Shown in pieces: positions 1-8,096 of a stretch of DNA of 64,000 nt. This stretch comes from Candidatus Merdisoma merdipullorum (GTDB lineage Bacteria > Bacillota > Clostridia > Lachnospirales > Lachnospiraceae), in assembly GCA_018715645.1 (NCBI GenBank), contig DVLE01000084.1, positions 30,285-94,284 of the forward strand, written 5' to 3'. Every line of letters begins with the position of its first letter. The stretch's first letter is position 1. The position numbers and the translations under genes were made by a program. The notes beneath the pieces were generated by a model. It was given only the letters and a program-made list of their open reading frames with translations, was not told where the DNA came from and ran no database searches.

Positions 1-33
1 CGAAACTCGGTTAGATTAAGGAGGGAAGTTATA

Positions 34-177
34 ATGAAGCACATCAAGACATTGAACACACAGATTCTGCAGAACACTGTGAAGAAGGGCGGATGTGGAG
101 AGTGCCAGACATCTTGCCAGTCTGCATGCAAGACATCCTGTACCGTTGGTAATCAGACGTGTGAGCAGCACAAATAA
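34..177 (+). CDS. scfA: SCIFF ribosomal natural product precursor peptide
   Basis: This 47-residue peptide has six cysteines packed into its second half, at residues 21, 24, 28, 32, 36 and 43. That is the SCIFF pattern (six cysteines in about forty-five residues), an almost universal precursor peptide of Clostridia. The N-terminal half (MKHIKTLNTQIL) is the conserved leader read by the maturase. A strong AAGGAGGG site at 18-25 sits correctly before the ATG. The adjacent radical-SAM gene at 503 is the cognate maturase, known in the family to form Cys-Thr thioether links; Thr residues (26, 34, 37, 42) lie among the cysteines. The biological role of the mature peptide is not established. The call rests on the cysteine spacing, the leader and the neighbour. 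Confidence 0.93.
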   Translation: MKHIKTLNTQILQNTVKKGGCGECQTSCQSACKTSCTVGNQTCEQHK

Positions 178-187
178 AAGTCAATCT

Positions 188-230
188 GCCGGAGCCGGGA
201 GGAGCCTGGCTCCGGCTTACTGCTTTTATT
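188..230 (+). terminator. Intrinsic terminator/attenuator after scfA
   Basis: Perfect 9-bp arms GCCGGAGCC (188-196) and GGCTCCGGC (208-216) are followed by a T-rich tract. The hairpin sits between the peptide gene and its maturase, so it probably lets the peptide be made in excess of the enzyme. Confidence 0.75.
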
Positions 231-300
231 TCATAGGAAAGACCGTGTTACGTTAATGTGTGAAAGCAAAGTAGAAAAAGGTCTTTCCTATGAAATAAAA
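224..300. repeat. 21-bp perfect inverted repeat between scfA and scfB
   Basis: Positions 224-244 and 280-300 are exact reverse complements over 21 bp, with the shared core TTTCATAGGAAAGACC, separated by 35 bp. It overlaps the tail of the scfA terminator. The length is unusual for a simple terminator. It could be a processing or attenuation hairpin or a remnant of a mobile miniature element. No coding potential is seen. Confidence 0.7.
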
Positions 301-369
301 TGCACTTCGTGCAAGGATGCGCAGCTCGCGGAGAGGAAATTGCTGCTTTGCAGCCCGCTCGCGCGCGGA

Positions 370-395
370 GAATTTCGCGAGCGAAATTCTTTTTT
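370..395 (+). terminator. Terminator-like hairpin upstream of scfB
   Basis: Arms GAATTTCG and CGAAATTC (370-389) flank a CGAG tetraloop and are followed by TTTTTT (390-395). This is a second possible stop between precursor and maturase. Confidence 0.6.
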
Positions 396-421
396 ATGGG
401 AAATATATGCGCGATGCACAG

Positions 422-464
422 GGATGTCTCAAGAGCCGTCGGATGGGCGGTTTTTGAGACATCC
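422..464 (+). promoter_or_regulatory. Long leader hairpin just before scfB
   Basis: GGATGTCTCAA (422-432) pairs with TTGAGACATCC (454-464). The stem extends inward with G-U pairs around a short GGATG loop, giving about 19 bp. No run of T follows, so it looks more like an RNA-stabilising or regulatory stem in the scfB leader than a terminator. The maturase ribosome site (TAAGGAGC, near 488) lies downstream and free of the stem. Confidence 0.5.
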
Positions 465-502
465 TTGTTCTGCGCGGTTTTACATAGTAAGGAGCTTTAG
501 AT

Positions 503-1864
503 ATGATTCATCGCTATTATAATAACGGTTATTATATTGTACTGGACGTGAACAGCGGAGCTGTTCATGTGGTGGACGAGGCGGCTTATGAGGTGATTGG
601 CCTCTATGAGAACTGTACGCCGGAAGAAATTGTGGAGCGCTTAAAGGACAGGTGGCCGGAAGATGAGCTTCGGGAGATCCTGGAGGATGTGGAAACTTTA
701 AAACAGCAGGGAACACTGTTTACGGAAGATACCTACAAGGACAGAGTGATTGATTTCAAAAAGCGTTCTACGGTCGTCAAGGCTTTGTGCCTGCATATCG
801 CGCACGACTGCAACCTGGCCTGCCGCTACTGTTTTGCGGAGGAGGGCGAGTACCACGGGCGCCGGGCGCTGATGAGCTATGAGGTAGGCCGTCAGGCTCT
901 CGATTTCCTGATTGCCAATTCAGGAAACCGTAAGAACCTGGAAGTAGACTTTTTCGGCGGAGAGCCTCTGATGAACTGGCAGGTAGTAAAGGACCTGGTA
1001 GCTTATGGACGTGAGCAGGAAAAAATTCACGACAAGAAGTTTCGCTTTACGCTGACTACTAACGGCATTCTTCTGAATGACGAGGTGCAGGAATTCGTCA
1101 ACCGGGAGATGAGCAACGTAGTCTTGAGTATTGACGGACGCAAAGAAGTCAACGACAAGATGCGTCCCTTTCGGAATGGACGTGGAAGCTATGATCTGAT
1201 TGTGCCGAAGTTTCAGAAGCTGGCGGAAAGCAGGAATCAGAACAATTACTATGTGCGCGGAACCTTTACCCGCAATAATCTGGATTTTTCCGAGGATGTC
1301 CTTCATCTGGCGGACCTGGGCTTCAAGCAGATCTCAGTGGAGCCTGTGGTGGCTGCTCCTGAGGAGCCATACGCCCTGCGCGAGGAAGACATTCCGGTTC
1401 TCTGCGAGCAGTATGACAGGCTGGCCGCCGAGATGGTTCGCCGCCATGGAAAGGAAAATGATTTTAACTTTTTCCACTTTATGATTGATCTGACCGGAGG
1501 TCCCTGCGTCTACAAGCGGCTGTCGGGCTGCGGATCAGGAACCGAGTATCTGGCAGTGACGCCCTGGGGAGATCTCTACCCCTGTCATCAGTTTGTGGGA
1601 AATGAAAAGTTTTTAATGGGAAATGTCTTTGAGGGCGTGACCAACACGGAGCTTCGGGACGAGTTTAAGTGCTGCAATGTATACGCGAAGGAAAAATGTC
1701 AGAAGTGCTTTGCGAAGTTCTACTGCAGCGGCGGCTGCGCGGCCAACTCCTACAATTTCCACGGTTCCATCAACGATGCCTATGACATCGGCTGCGAGCT
1801 TCAGAAAAAGCGTGTGGAGTGCGCGATCATGATTAAGGCTGCCACGGCAGAGGCGCAGGAATAG
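503..1864 (+). CDS. scfB: SCIFF maturase, radical SAM/SPASM protein
   Basis: The enzyme installs thioether crosslinks in the SCIFF peptide. Residues 1-80 resemble the PqqD-like leader-binding (RRE) domain. The radical-SAM CX3CX2C motif is CNLACRYC (Cys103, Cys107, Cys110), which binds the SAM-cleaving 4Fe-4S cluster. The C-terminal third is cysteine-rich (including the stretches CCNVYAKEKCQKC and CSGGC), typical of a SPASM domain with two auxiliary clusters. The length of 453 residues suits the family. The ATG at 503 is preceded by an AAGGAGC site and follows scfA by 325 bp of hairpin-rich leader. recJ starts only 5 bp after its stop and is likely co-transcribed. Confidence 0.93.
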   Translation: MIHRYYNNGYYIVLDVNSGAVHVVDEAAYEVIGLYENCTPEEIVERLKDRWPEDELREILEDVETLKQQGTLFTEDTYKDRVIDFKKRSTVVKALCLHIAHDCNLACRYCFAEEGEYHGRRALMSYEVGRQALDFLIANSGNRKNLEVDFFGGEPLMNWQVVKDLVAYGREQEKIHDKKFRFTLTTNGILLNDEVQEFVNREMSNVVLSIDGRKEVNDKMRPFRNGRGSYDLIVPKFQKLAESRNQNNYYVRGTFTRNNLDFSEDVLHLADLGFKQISVEPVVAAPEEPYALREEDIPVLCEQYDRLAAEMVRRHGKENDFNFFHFMIDLTGGPCVYKRLSGCGSGTEYLAVTPWGDLYPCHQFVGNEKFLMGNVFEGVTNTELRDEFKCCNVYAKEKCQKCFAKFYCSGGCAANSYNFHGSINDAYDIGCELQKKRVECAIMIKAATAEAQE

Positions 1865-1869
1865 TATTT

Positions 1870-3588
1870 ATGAAAGAAAAATGGGTGGAAGCGCCAAAGA
1901 TTCAGGGAAATCAGGAGCTGGCGCAGAAATTTTCGGTAAGTCCCATGGCCATGAGGCTGATACGCAGCCGCGCGGGAGAAAGCGAGGAAGAAGTACGGGA
2001 GTATCTTTGCGGAAGCATAGAAGAACTTTCCGACGCCTGCCAGATGAAGGGAATGAGGGAGGCCGTCTCGCTTCTGCGGGAAAAGATCCGGGAAGGAGCC
2101 CGTATACGGATTATCGGGGATTACGACATTGATGGAGTCAACGCTACGCACATTCTGATAACGGCGCTCAGGCGAGCAGGGGCCGATGCGGATACGGTGA
2201 TTCCGGATCGGCTCAAAGATGGATACGGAATCAATGAACACCTGATCGGAAATGCAAAGGAGGCAGGCATCGATACGATCGTCACCTGCGACAACGGCAT
2301 CGCGGCGGCTCAGGAGATCGCCTATGCGAAAGGGCTGGGCATGACTGTAATCGTCACCGATCATCATGATATACCCTACCGGGAGGAAGCGGATGGAAGC
2401 CGCACGACGATTCTTCCTCCGGCGGATGTGATCGTGAATCCGAAGCAGGCGGACTGTCCCTATCCGTTTAAAAAGCTCTGCGGGGCTGCGGTGGCCTGGC
2501 GTCTGGCCGAGGCCCTTTACCGGGAGGAGGGAATCCCGCGGGAAGAATTCCTCGATCTGGCAGAGTTCGCGGCGGTGGCTACGATAGGAGACATCGTAGA
2601 CTTGACGGGAGAGAACCGGATTATTGCAAAATACGGAATGAAACGGCTGGAACAGACAAAAAATCCTGGATACCGGGCTTTGCTGGCCGTGAATGGTCTT
2701 CTGGACAAAAAACTTACCGCTTATCACATCAGTTTCGTCATCGGTCCCTGTATCAATGCCAGCGGACGCCTGGACACAGCCAGACGGGCCTTGCGGCTTC
2801 TGGGCGCGGAGACGGAGGCAGAAGCGGAAGAACTGGCCGGAGACCTTAAGGCATTGAATGACAGCCGCAAGGACCTGACGGTGAAAGGGACGGAAAAGGC
2901 CATTCAGTTAATTGAAACTACGGATTTAAAGCAGGACCGGGTACTGGTTGTCTACCTTCCGGACTGCCATGAAAGTCTTGCGGGAATCATTGCCGGGCGT
3001 ATCCGGGAACGGTATTTCAGGCCCTGCTTTGTGCTGACGGATGGAGAGGAAGGCGTCAAGGGTTCCGGGCGTTCCATTCCGGGCTACCATATGTTTGAGG
3101 AGATGACGCGTATCCGGGAGCTGTTCACGAAATTCGGCGGTCATCCGATGGCGGCGGGCTGTTCCCTGAAGCCGGAAAATGTGGAGCCGTTCCGGAAAGC
3201 TATCAATGAAAACTGCCGTTTAAGCGCCGAAGATCTTCTGCCGATGATCAGCTATGACGCAGTTTTGCCGATCTGTTACGCGGGGGAGCAGATCATCCGG
3301 GAGTTGGAGCTTCTGGAACCCTTCGGCAAGGGAAACGAAAAGCCCCTGTTTGCTGCGGCGGATCTGAGCGTGAAAAGCGCCCGCATCATCGGGAAAAACC
3401 AAAATGTGCTGAAGACGGTCCTGGAAGGACCGGATGGGACAAGGCTTGACGCCATAAGCTTCGGAGATGTGCAGGGGAATCTGGAATATATTGAAGCAAA
3501 AGAAAAAATCTGCATCCTCTATTACCCTGAGATAAACGAATATCAGGGAAGACGAAGCGTACAGCTTGTGGTGGAGAGTTTTCGGTAA
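1870..3588 (+). CDS. recJ: Single-stranded-DNA-specific exonuclease RecJ
   Basis: This is a DHH-family 5'-3' single-strand exonuclease used in recombination and mismatch repair. The metal-binding motif IIGDYDIDG falls at residues 81-89 (Asp84, Asp86, Asp88) and the signature TDHHDI at about residue 164. A DHHA1-type segment with GGHPMAAG (about residue 420) follows, then the C-terminal OB-like domain. At 572 residues it is the compact bacterial form. The gene begins 5 bp after scfB with only an AGGA-type ribosome site, suggesting translational coupling. It ends at a strong terminator at 3595. Confidence 0.92.
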   Translation: MKEKWVEAPKIQGNQELAQKFSVSPMAMRLIRSRAGESEEEVREYLCGSIEELSDACQMKGMREAVSLLREKIREGARIRIIGDYDIDGVNATHILITALRRAGADADTVIPDRLKDGYGINEHLIGNAKEAGIDTIVTCDNGIAAAQEIAYAKGLGMTVIVTDHHDIPYREEADGSRTTILPPADVIVNPKQADCPYPFKKLCGAAVAWRLAEALYREEGIPREEFLDLAEFAAVATIGDIVDLTGENRIIAKYGMKRLEQTKNPGYRALLAVNGLLDKKLTAYHISFVIGPCINASGRLDTARRALRLLGAETEAEAEELAGDLKALNDSRKDLTVKGTEKAIQLIETTDLKQDRVLVVYLPDCHESLAGIIAGRIRERYFRPCFVLTDGEEGVKGSGRSIPGYHMFEEMTRIRELFTKFGGHPMAAGCSLKPENVEPFRKAINENCRLSAEDLLPMISYDAVLPICYAGEQIIRELELLEPFGKGNEKPLFAAADLSVKSARIIGKNQNVLKTVLEGPDGTRLDAISFGDVQGNLEYIEAKEKICILYYPEINEYQGRRSVQLVVESFR

Positions 3589-3594
3589 AATATA

Positions 3595-3636
3595 AGAGGT
3601 GGTTCTGGGGAGGTTCCTCAGAGCTGCCTCTTTTTA
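3595..3636 (+). terminator. Terminator after recJ
   Basis: AGAGGTGGTTCTGGGGA (from 3595) pairs with the segment ending CTGCCTCT (to 3631) over about 17 bp, allowing G-U pairs, and is followed by TTTTT. Confidence 0.8.
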
Positions 3637-3692
3637 TCCATAATTGACAAGGGCATACTCAGTCAGAGTGGCTTTTGCCTGACCTATAGCGG

Positions 3693-4487
3693 TTAAAGCA
3701 AATACCTGGACACAAGTCTTTTTATCAGTCTGGTGTCCAGAATGGTTTTTTCTGTTTCAAAGGTCAGGATCAGCCGCTCTCCGGGAAAAATGCCGTTATC
3801 TTCATAGGCCAGAATTTTTTTGACTGCATTCTGCGCATAGCCGGGATCGTCCATTCTGCCGTCATGCTCCCAGTAAATCTCGGATCCAGACTTTTTTGAC
3901 AGAAAAGTAAAATCAGGATGGACTGTCCCGAAGCCCTTCAGATGCAAGGGACGCTCGTATTTATAGGGAATCCCGTTCTGATGAAAATAATCTGCTAATA
4001 TCTTTTCGGATTTTGAACGAACTCTCTCCCCTCTTTCAGTCAAAATAACGGGAATATCTTCCCGAAATTCCTTTTGGATATAATCCTTTTCTTCCCATGC
4101 GGCCAATCGCTGAGCCCAGGTTGGCTCCGCCGGCTGAATCAGCTTTTGTTTTTCGGGGTTCTCTTTCAGGTAAATTTGTTCCAGCTCCTCGTCTTCATAT
4201 TCTCTTGTGAGTATCCGAAGCTGTGAGAGTCTTCTCTGAACAAGCTTTAAGACTTTTTCGTCATAGGATTTTTGAGCAAGTTCACGAATCAGCCCTTCTT
4301 TGTTTTTGGGAATATAGGTTCCATTCCTTCGTCCGCCCGGCGTGCAATGATAATATTGAGTCCATTTTCCGCTGGAAGATATACGCAGCCTACCCTGCGG
4401 GACATCTTTTAATTGTTCGGTTGTCTTTTGAAGTATATGCTCTAGTCTGGCCTGCTCCTGGAGCAGCATTTCTTTTAATGTTGTCAT
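3693..4487 (-). CDS. Uncharacterised protein with PD-(D/E)XK-like nuclease fold
   Basis: I do not recognise a named family. The N-terminal third is helical and charged (residues 1-120). The C-terminal half has the layout of a PD-(D/E)XK endonuclease: RSKSEKILADYF (helix with an acidic residue), then GTVHPDFTFL (the PD), then EIYWEHDGR (the E-X-H strand), similar to Vsr-like or restriction-type folds. The ATG at 4487 is chosen because AAGGAGG lies correctly upstream; an in-frame extension to 4508 has no such site. The gene stands alone, convergent with recJ, and the palindromic repeat array at 4531-4733 sits directly upstream of it. Possible roles are DNA repair or element-linked nuclease; this is inference. 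Confidence 0.6.
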   Translation of the reverse strand: MTTLKEMLLQEQARLEHILQKTTEQLKDVPQGRLRISSSGKWTQYYHCTPGGRRNGTYIPKNKEGLIRELAQKSYDEKVLKLVQRRLSQLRILTREYEDEELEQIYLKENPEKQKLIQPAEPTWAQRLAAWEEKDYIQKEFREDIPVILTERGERVRSKSEKILADYFHQNGIPYKYERPLHLKGFGTVHPDFTFLSKKSGSEIYWEHDGRMDDPGYAQNAVKKILAYEDNGIFPGERLILTFETEKTILDTRLIKRLVSRYLL

Positions 4488-4530
4488 ATAATACCTCCTT
4501 TTTAACAAGAATTGTTGAATTTCCAGTCTC

Positions 4531-4733
4531 CTACGGATACAAATCCGAAATTCGGTCTAAACATCCGTAGAAAATCGTCGGAGTCTACGGATGCAAATCC
4601 GGGCATCCAGTGGAAACATCGGTAGGAAATCGCCGGAATCTACGGATGCAAATCCGGAAACCTGACAAATCATCTGTAGAGAACCGCCAGAATCTACGGA
4701 TACAGATTTGGAATCTCGTCGAACTATCCGTAG
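4531..4733. repeat. Array of four 54-55 bp palindromic repeat units
   Basis: Four units start at 4531, 4585, 4640 and 4694. Each has CTACGGAT at the left and ATCCGTAG (or a one-base variant) at the right, 40-41 bp long, joined by a 14-15 bp linker. Interiors vary but keep a CAAATCCGG-like core. The same family forms a six-unit array at 14427-14738. It is extragenic and non-coding; the units can each fold as a stem. Confidence 0.85.
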
Positions 4734-4997
4734 AACCTGTTTTTTGTGTTGTATAAGTGGAATACTGGCTGCTGAAGGTAGGAGACAGCCGCAGATTTGT
4801 TTGAAAGTCCCTGGAAATGGATGCTTCCGGACTGAAAAAAAGTTGACATAATTTATTATACGTCACTTTTCCGAGAAAGTCCATCGCTATTCGATTCGAC
4901 GCAGCAGGAGTGACGTCGGAGAGAGACGATGGGGTTGGCCGCAGACTGGATCGCTTGGACTGTTGTCCTTCGCCCGCCCCGTGTTTTACGCAAAATC

Positions 4998-5026
4998 TTG
5001 TCAAATACGCCCTTTCATGCTATAAT
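4998..5026 (+). promoter_or_regulatory. Sigma-A promoter of apt
   Basis: TTGTCA (4998-5003), a 17-bp spacer and a perfect TATAAT (5021-5026) lie about 87 bp before the apt start. Between the repeat array and this promoter (4734-4997) I see nothing else that I can support. Confidence 0.75.
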
Positions 5027-5112
5027 GTGCGCGTATGCAATGAGCCGTGCGGGGGCGTGACGGCTTATTTGGCGGGGAAAAGTTACAAAACCTTAGAAAA
5101 GGGGAATGATAG

Positions 5113-5640
5113 ATGATGAAGAAGCTTGAAGATTATGTAAGAAGCATCCCGGATTTTCCGGAGGAAGGAATCATTTTCAGAGACATCACCTCAGTGCTGC
5201 AGGACGCAGACGGTCTGCAGCTTGCGATTGATTCCATGCAGGATTTGCTGAAAGACGTGGATTTTGACGTGGTGGTGGGTACGGAGTCCAGAGGTTTTGT
5301 TCTGGGAACCCCGATTGCCTACAATCTGCATAAGCCCTTTGTGCTGGTGCGTAAGCAGGGAAAGCTGCCCTGCGAGACCGTGTCGAAGGAGTATGATCTT
5401 GAGTACGGCAGCGCCGTAATTGAGATGCACAAGGATTCCATCAAGCCGGGACAGAAGGTTGTGCTGGTGGACGATCTGATCGCGACGGGAGGAACGATTC
5501 AGGCAGCAGCGGAGCTGGTGGAGGAGCTTGGCGGAGAAGTGGTAAAGATTATTTTCCTGATGGAGCTGGCAGGGCTGAAGGGGCGGGAGCGTCTGAAAAA
5601 GTACGACGTGGCCTCTGTGATCTGCTATGAGGGAAAATAG
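5113..5640 (+). CDS. apt: Adenine phosphoribosyltransferase
   Basis: It salvages adenine with PRPP to form AMP. The N-terminus KKLEDYVRSIPDFPEEGIIF is the family signature. The PRPP-binding loop VLVDDLIATGGT lies at about residues 118-129, and the RGFVLG segment matches the adenine-site region. The length of 175 residues is standard. Two adjacent ATG codons (5113 and 5116) could serve as start; a GGGGAA site just upstream fits either. It is followed after 84 bp by rel, a very common pairing in Firmicutes that joins purine salvage with (p)ppGpp metabolism. Confidence 0.95.
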   Translation: MMKKLEDYVRSIPDFPEEGIIFRDITSVLQDADGLQLAIDSMQDLLKDVDFDVVVGTESRGFVLGTPIAYNLHKPFVLVRKQGKLPCETVSKEYDLEYGSAVIEMHKDSIKPGQKVVLVDDLIATGGTIQAAAELVEELGGEVVKIIFLMELAGLKGRERLKKYDVASVICYEGK

Positions 5641-5724
5641 ACGATAGAGAGATTTACGTATGCGGCGCTTTGCGGACAGAGGGGAACGAAAAGCCGACGA
5701 TGAAGCAAAAGGCAGGTGTTGACA

Positions 5725-8031
5725 ATGGCAGATATGAAGATTGGCGTAAAAAACCGGGATATGGAAGTAAATCGGGATGACGAGAACGTAAAGGCCATGC
5801 AGGACTTTACGAGTCCGGATGTGCTTTACAAGGAGCTGATCAACAGTGTGCTTAAGTATCATCCGTCTACCGACATCAGCATGATTGAGAAGGCTTACCG
5901 GATCGCTTCTGAGGCCCATCAGGGGCAGATGCGCAAATCAGGCGAGCCGTATATCATTCATCCGCTCTGTGTGGCGATCATTCTGGCGGATCTGGAGCTT
6001 GACAAAGAGACGATAGTTGCGGGACTTCTGCATGACGCGGTGGAAGATACCGTGATGACGACGGACGAGATCGCTCAGGAGTTTGGCGACGAGGTGGCGC
6101 TTCTGGTGGACGGCGTCACAAAGCTGGGCCAGTTGTCCTATTCGGCGGATAAGATAGAGATCCAGGCGGAGAATCTGCGAAAGATGTTCCTTGCCATGGC
6201 GAAGGACATCCGCGTAATTCTGATTAAGCTGGCCGACCGCCTTCACAATATGCGTACCCTTCAGTACATGAAGCCGGAGAAGCAGAAGGAGAAGGCCAGG
6301 GAGACCATGGACATCTACGCGCCGATTGCGCAGAGGCTTGGTATCTCCAAAGTGAAAAATGAGCTGGATGATTTGTCTCTGAAGTATCTGGAACCGGAGG
6401 TTTACTATGACCTGAAGGAACAGATTTCAGAGAAGCGCAGCGTCCGGGAGGCCTTCGTTCAGAGTATTGTGGACGAGGTCAAGAAGCACATGGAAAATGC
6501 GGGAATTGAGGCCCATGTGGACGGACGTGTAAAGCACTTTTTCAGCATCTATAAGAAAATGGTAAACCAGCATAAGACGCTGGATCAGATATACGATCTG
6601 TTCGCGGTCCGCATCATCGTGGAGACGGTCAAGGACTGTTACGCGGCCCTGGGCGTGATCCATGAGATGTATAAGCCGATTCCGGGACGTTTTAAGGACT
6701 ATATCGCGATGCCGAAGGCAAATATGTATCAGTCCCTTCATACGACGCTGATAGGTCCCAACGGCCAGCCTTTTGAGATTCAGATCCGGACTTATGAAAT
6801 GCACAAGACCGCGGAATACGGTATCGCGGCTCACTGGAAATATAAGGAGAGCAGCGACGGCAAGAAGCCCGTGGATCAGCAGGAAGCAGAGAAGATGACC
6901 TGGCTGCGTCAGATTCTGGAATGGCAGCGGGATATGTCTGACAACAGAGAGTTCATGAATCTGCTGAAAAGCGATTTGGACCTGTTTTCCGAAAGCGTCT
7001 ACTGCTTTACGCCGACGGGAGATGTGAAGACGCTTCCCAGCGGTTCTACCCCCATCGATTTCGCCTACAGCGTACACAGCGCCGTGGGCAACAGGATGAT
7101 TGGCGCCAGGGTGAATGGAAAGCTGGTGACGATCGACTATAAGATTCAAAACGGCGATCGGATTGAAATCATTACTTCTCAGAATTCCAGAGGACCGAGC
7201 CGTGACTGGCTGAATGTGGTAAAGAGTACCCAGGCCAAGAACAAGATCAATCAGTGGTTCAAGAACCAGTTTAAGGAAGAAAATATATTAAAGGGCAAGG
7301 AGATGCTTGCGCAGTACTGCAAGCTGAAATCCATAAATATGCCCAGCGTCCTAAAGCCTGAGTATCAGAACGCGGTAATGCGTAAATATGGCTTTAAGGA
7401 CTGGGATTCCGTGCTTGCGGCCATCGGTCATGGAGGCCTGAAGGAAGGTCAGGTCATCAACAAGATGGTGGAGGAGTACGAGAAGATCCACAAGAAAGAG
7501 ATCACCGACGAAAAGGTTATGGAGGCGGTGACGGAGAATAAGAACAACAAGCTCAAGCTTGCCAAGTCCAAGAGCGGTATCGTTGTAAAGGGACTGACGG
7601 ATGTGTCCGTGCGGTTTTCCAAGTGCTGCAACCCGGTTCCCGGCGACGAGATCGTAGGCTTTGTGACAAGGGGACGGGGCGTGTCCATTCACCGTACCGA
7701 CTGCATCAATGTGATCAATCTGCAGGAGTCAGAGCGGCAAAGGCTCATCGACGCGGAGTGGCAGGATGTGGGCCAGTCGTCCTCCAAGGAAAAGTACGCC
7801 ACGGAGATCAAGATTTATGCCAATAACCGCACTGGTCTTCTGGTGGATATTTCCCGTATTTTCACAGAGCGGGGCATCGATATGACGAGCATGAACGTGA
7901 GGACCAGCAAGCAGGGAACCGCGACGATCTCCATCACCTTCGACATTGGAGGCAAAGAGGAGCTGCAGAGGATTGCGGAAAAGCTGTATCAGGTGGAGAG
8001 CGTACTGGATGTGGAGCGCGCCACAGGCTGA
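5725..8031 (+). CDS. rel: Bifunctional (p)ppGpp synthetase/hydrolase Rel
   Basis: It makes and degrades the stringent-response alarmone. The domains appear in order: HD hydrolase (LLHDAVEDT, His103-Asp104), synthetase with RFKDYIAMPKANMYQSLHTT near residue 335, TGS (from about 435, YCFTPTGDVKTLPSGSTPIDF), a Cys-rich zinc region (KCCNPVPGDEIVGF) and a C-terminal ACT domain (about 690-768). Both catalytic halves look intact, so it should be bifunctional. ATG at 5725 is preferred because the GGCAGG site is 8 bp upstream; a GTG at 5716 would add three residues. Confidence 0.95.
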   Translation: MADMKIGVKNRDMEVNRDDENVKAMQDFTSPDVLYKELINSVLKYHPSTDISMIEKAYRIASEAHQGQMRKSGEPYIIHPLCVAIILADLELDKETIVAGLLHDAVEDTVMTTDEIAQEFGDEVALLVDGVTKLGQLSYSADKIEIQAENLRKMFLAMAKDIRVILIKLADRLHNMRTLQYMKPEKQKEKARETMDIYAPIAQRLGISKVKNELDDLSLKYLEPEVYYDLKEQISEKRSVREAFVQSIVDEVKKHMENAGIEAHVDGRVKHFFSIYKKMVNQHKTLDQIYDLFAVRIIVETVKDCYAALGVIHEMYKPIPGRFKDYIAMPKANMYQSLHTTLIGPNGQPFEIQIRTYEMHKTAEYGIAAHWKYKESSDGKKPVDQQEAEKMTWLRQILEWQRDMSDNREFMNLLKSDLDLFSESVYCFTPTGDVKTLPSGSTPIDFAYSVHSAVGNRMIGARVNGKLVTIDYKIQNGDRIEIITSQNSRGPSRDWLNVVKSTQAKNKINQWFKNQFKEENILKGKEMLAQYCKLKSINMPSVLKPEYQNAVMRKYGFKDWDSVLAAIGHGGLKEGQVINKMVEEYEKIHKKEITDEKVMEAVTENKNNKLKLAKSKSGIVVKGLTDVSVRFSKCCNPVPGDEIVGFVTRGRGVSIHRTDCINVINLQESERQRLIDAEWQDVGQSSSKEKYATEIKIYANNRTGLLVDISRIFTERGIDMTSMNVRTSKQGTATISITFDIGGKEELQRIAEKLYQVESVLDVERATG

Positions 8032-8096
8032 CCGTGAGGCTGCGCGTTCTGTGAGGCGAGAAAAAGGCATACCCGGCGCGGCGGCAGGAGGTTGAT

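Noticed and set aside
256..522. Open frames of 66-88 codons between scfA and scfB
   Set aside because: They run through several hairpins, lack ribosome sites and have no recognisable content.
4531..4733. CRISPR array
   Set aside because: Repeats end in mirror-image motifs, the linkers are conserved and only 14-15 bp, and no cas gene is near. The same applies to 14427-14738.
4843..4860. TTGACA followed by TTATTATA as a promoter of apt
   Set aside because: The spacing is far too short for sigma-A; the TTGTCA-17-TATAAT pair at 4998-5026 is better placed.
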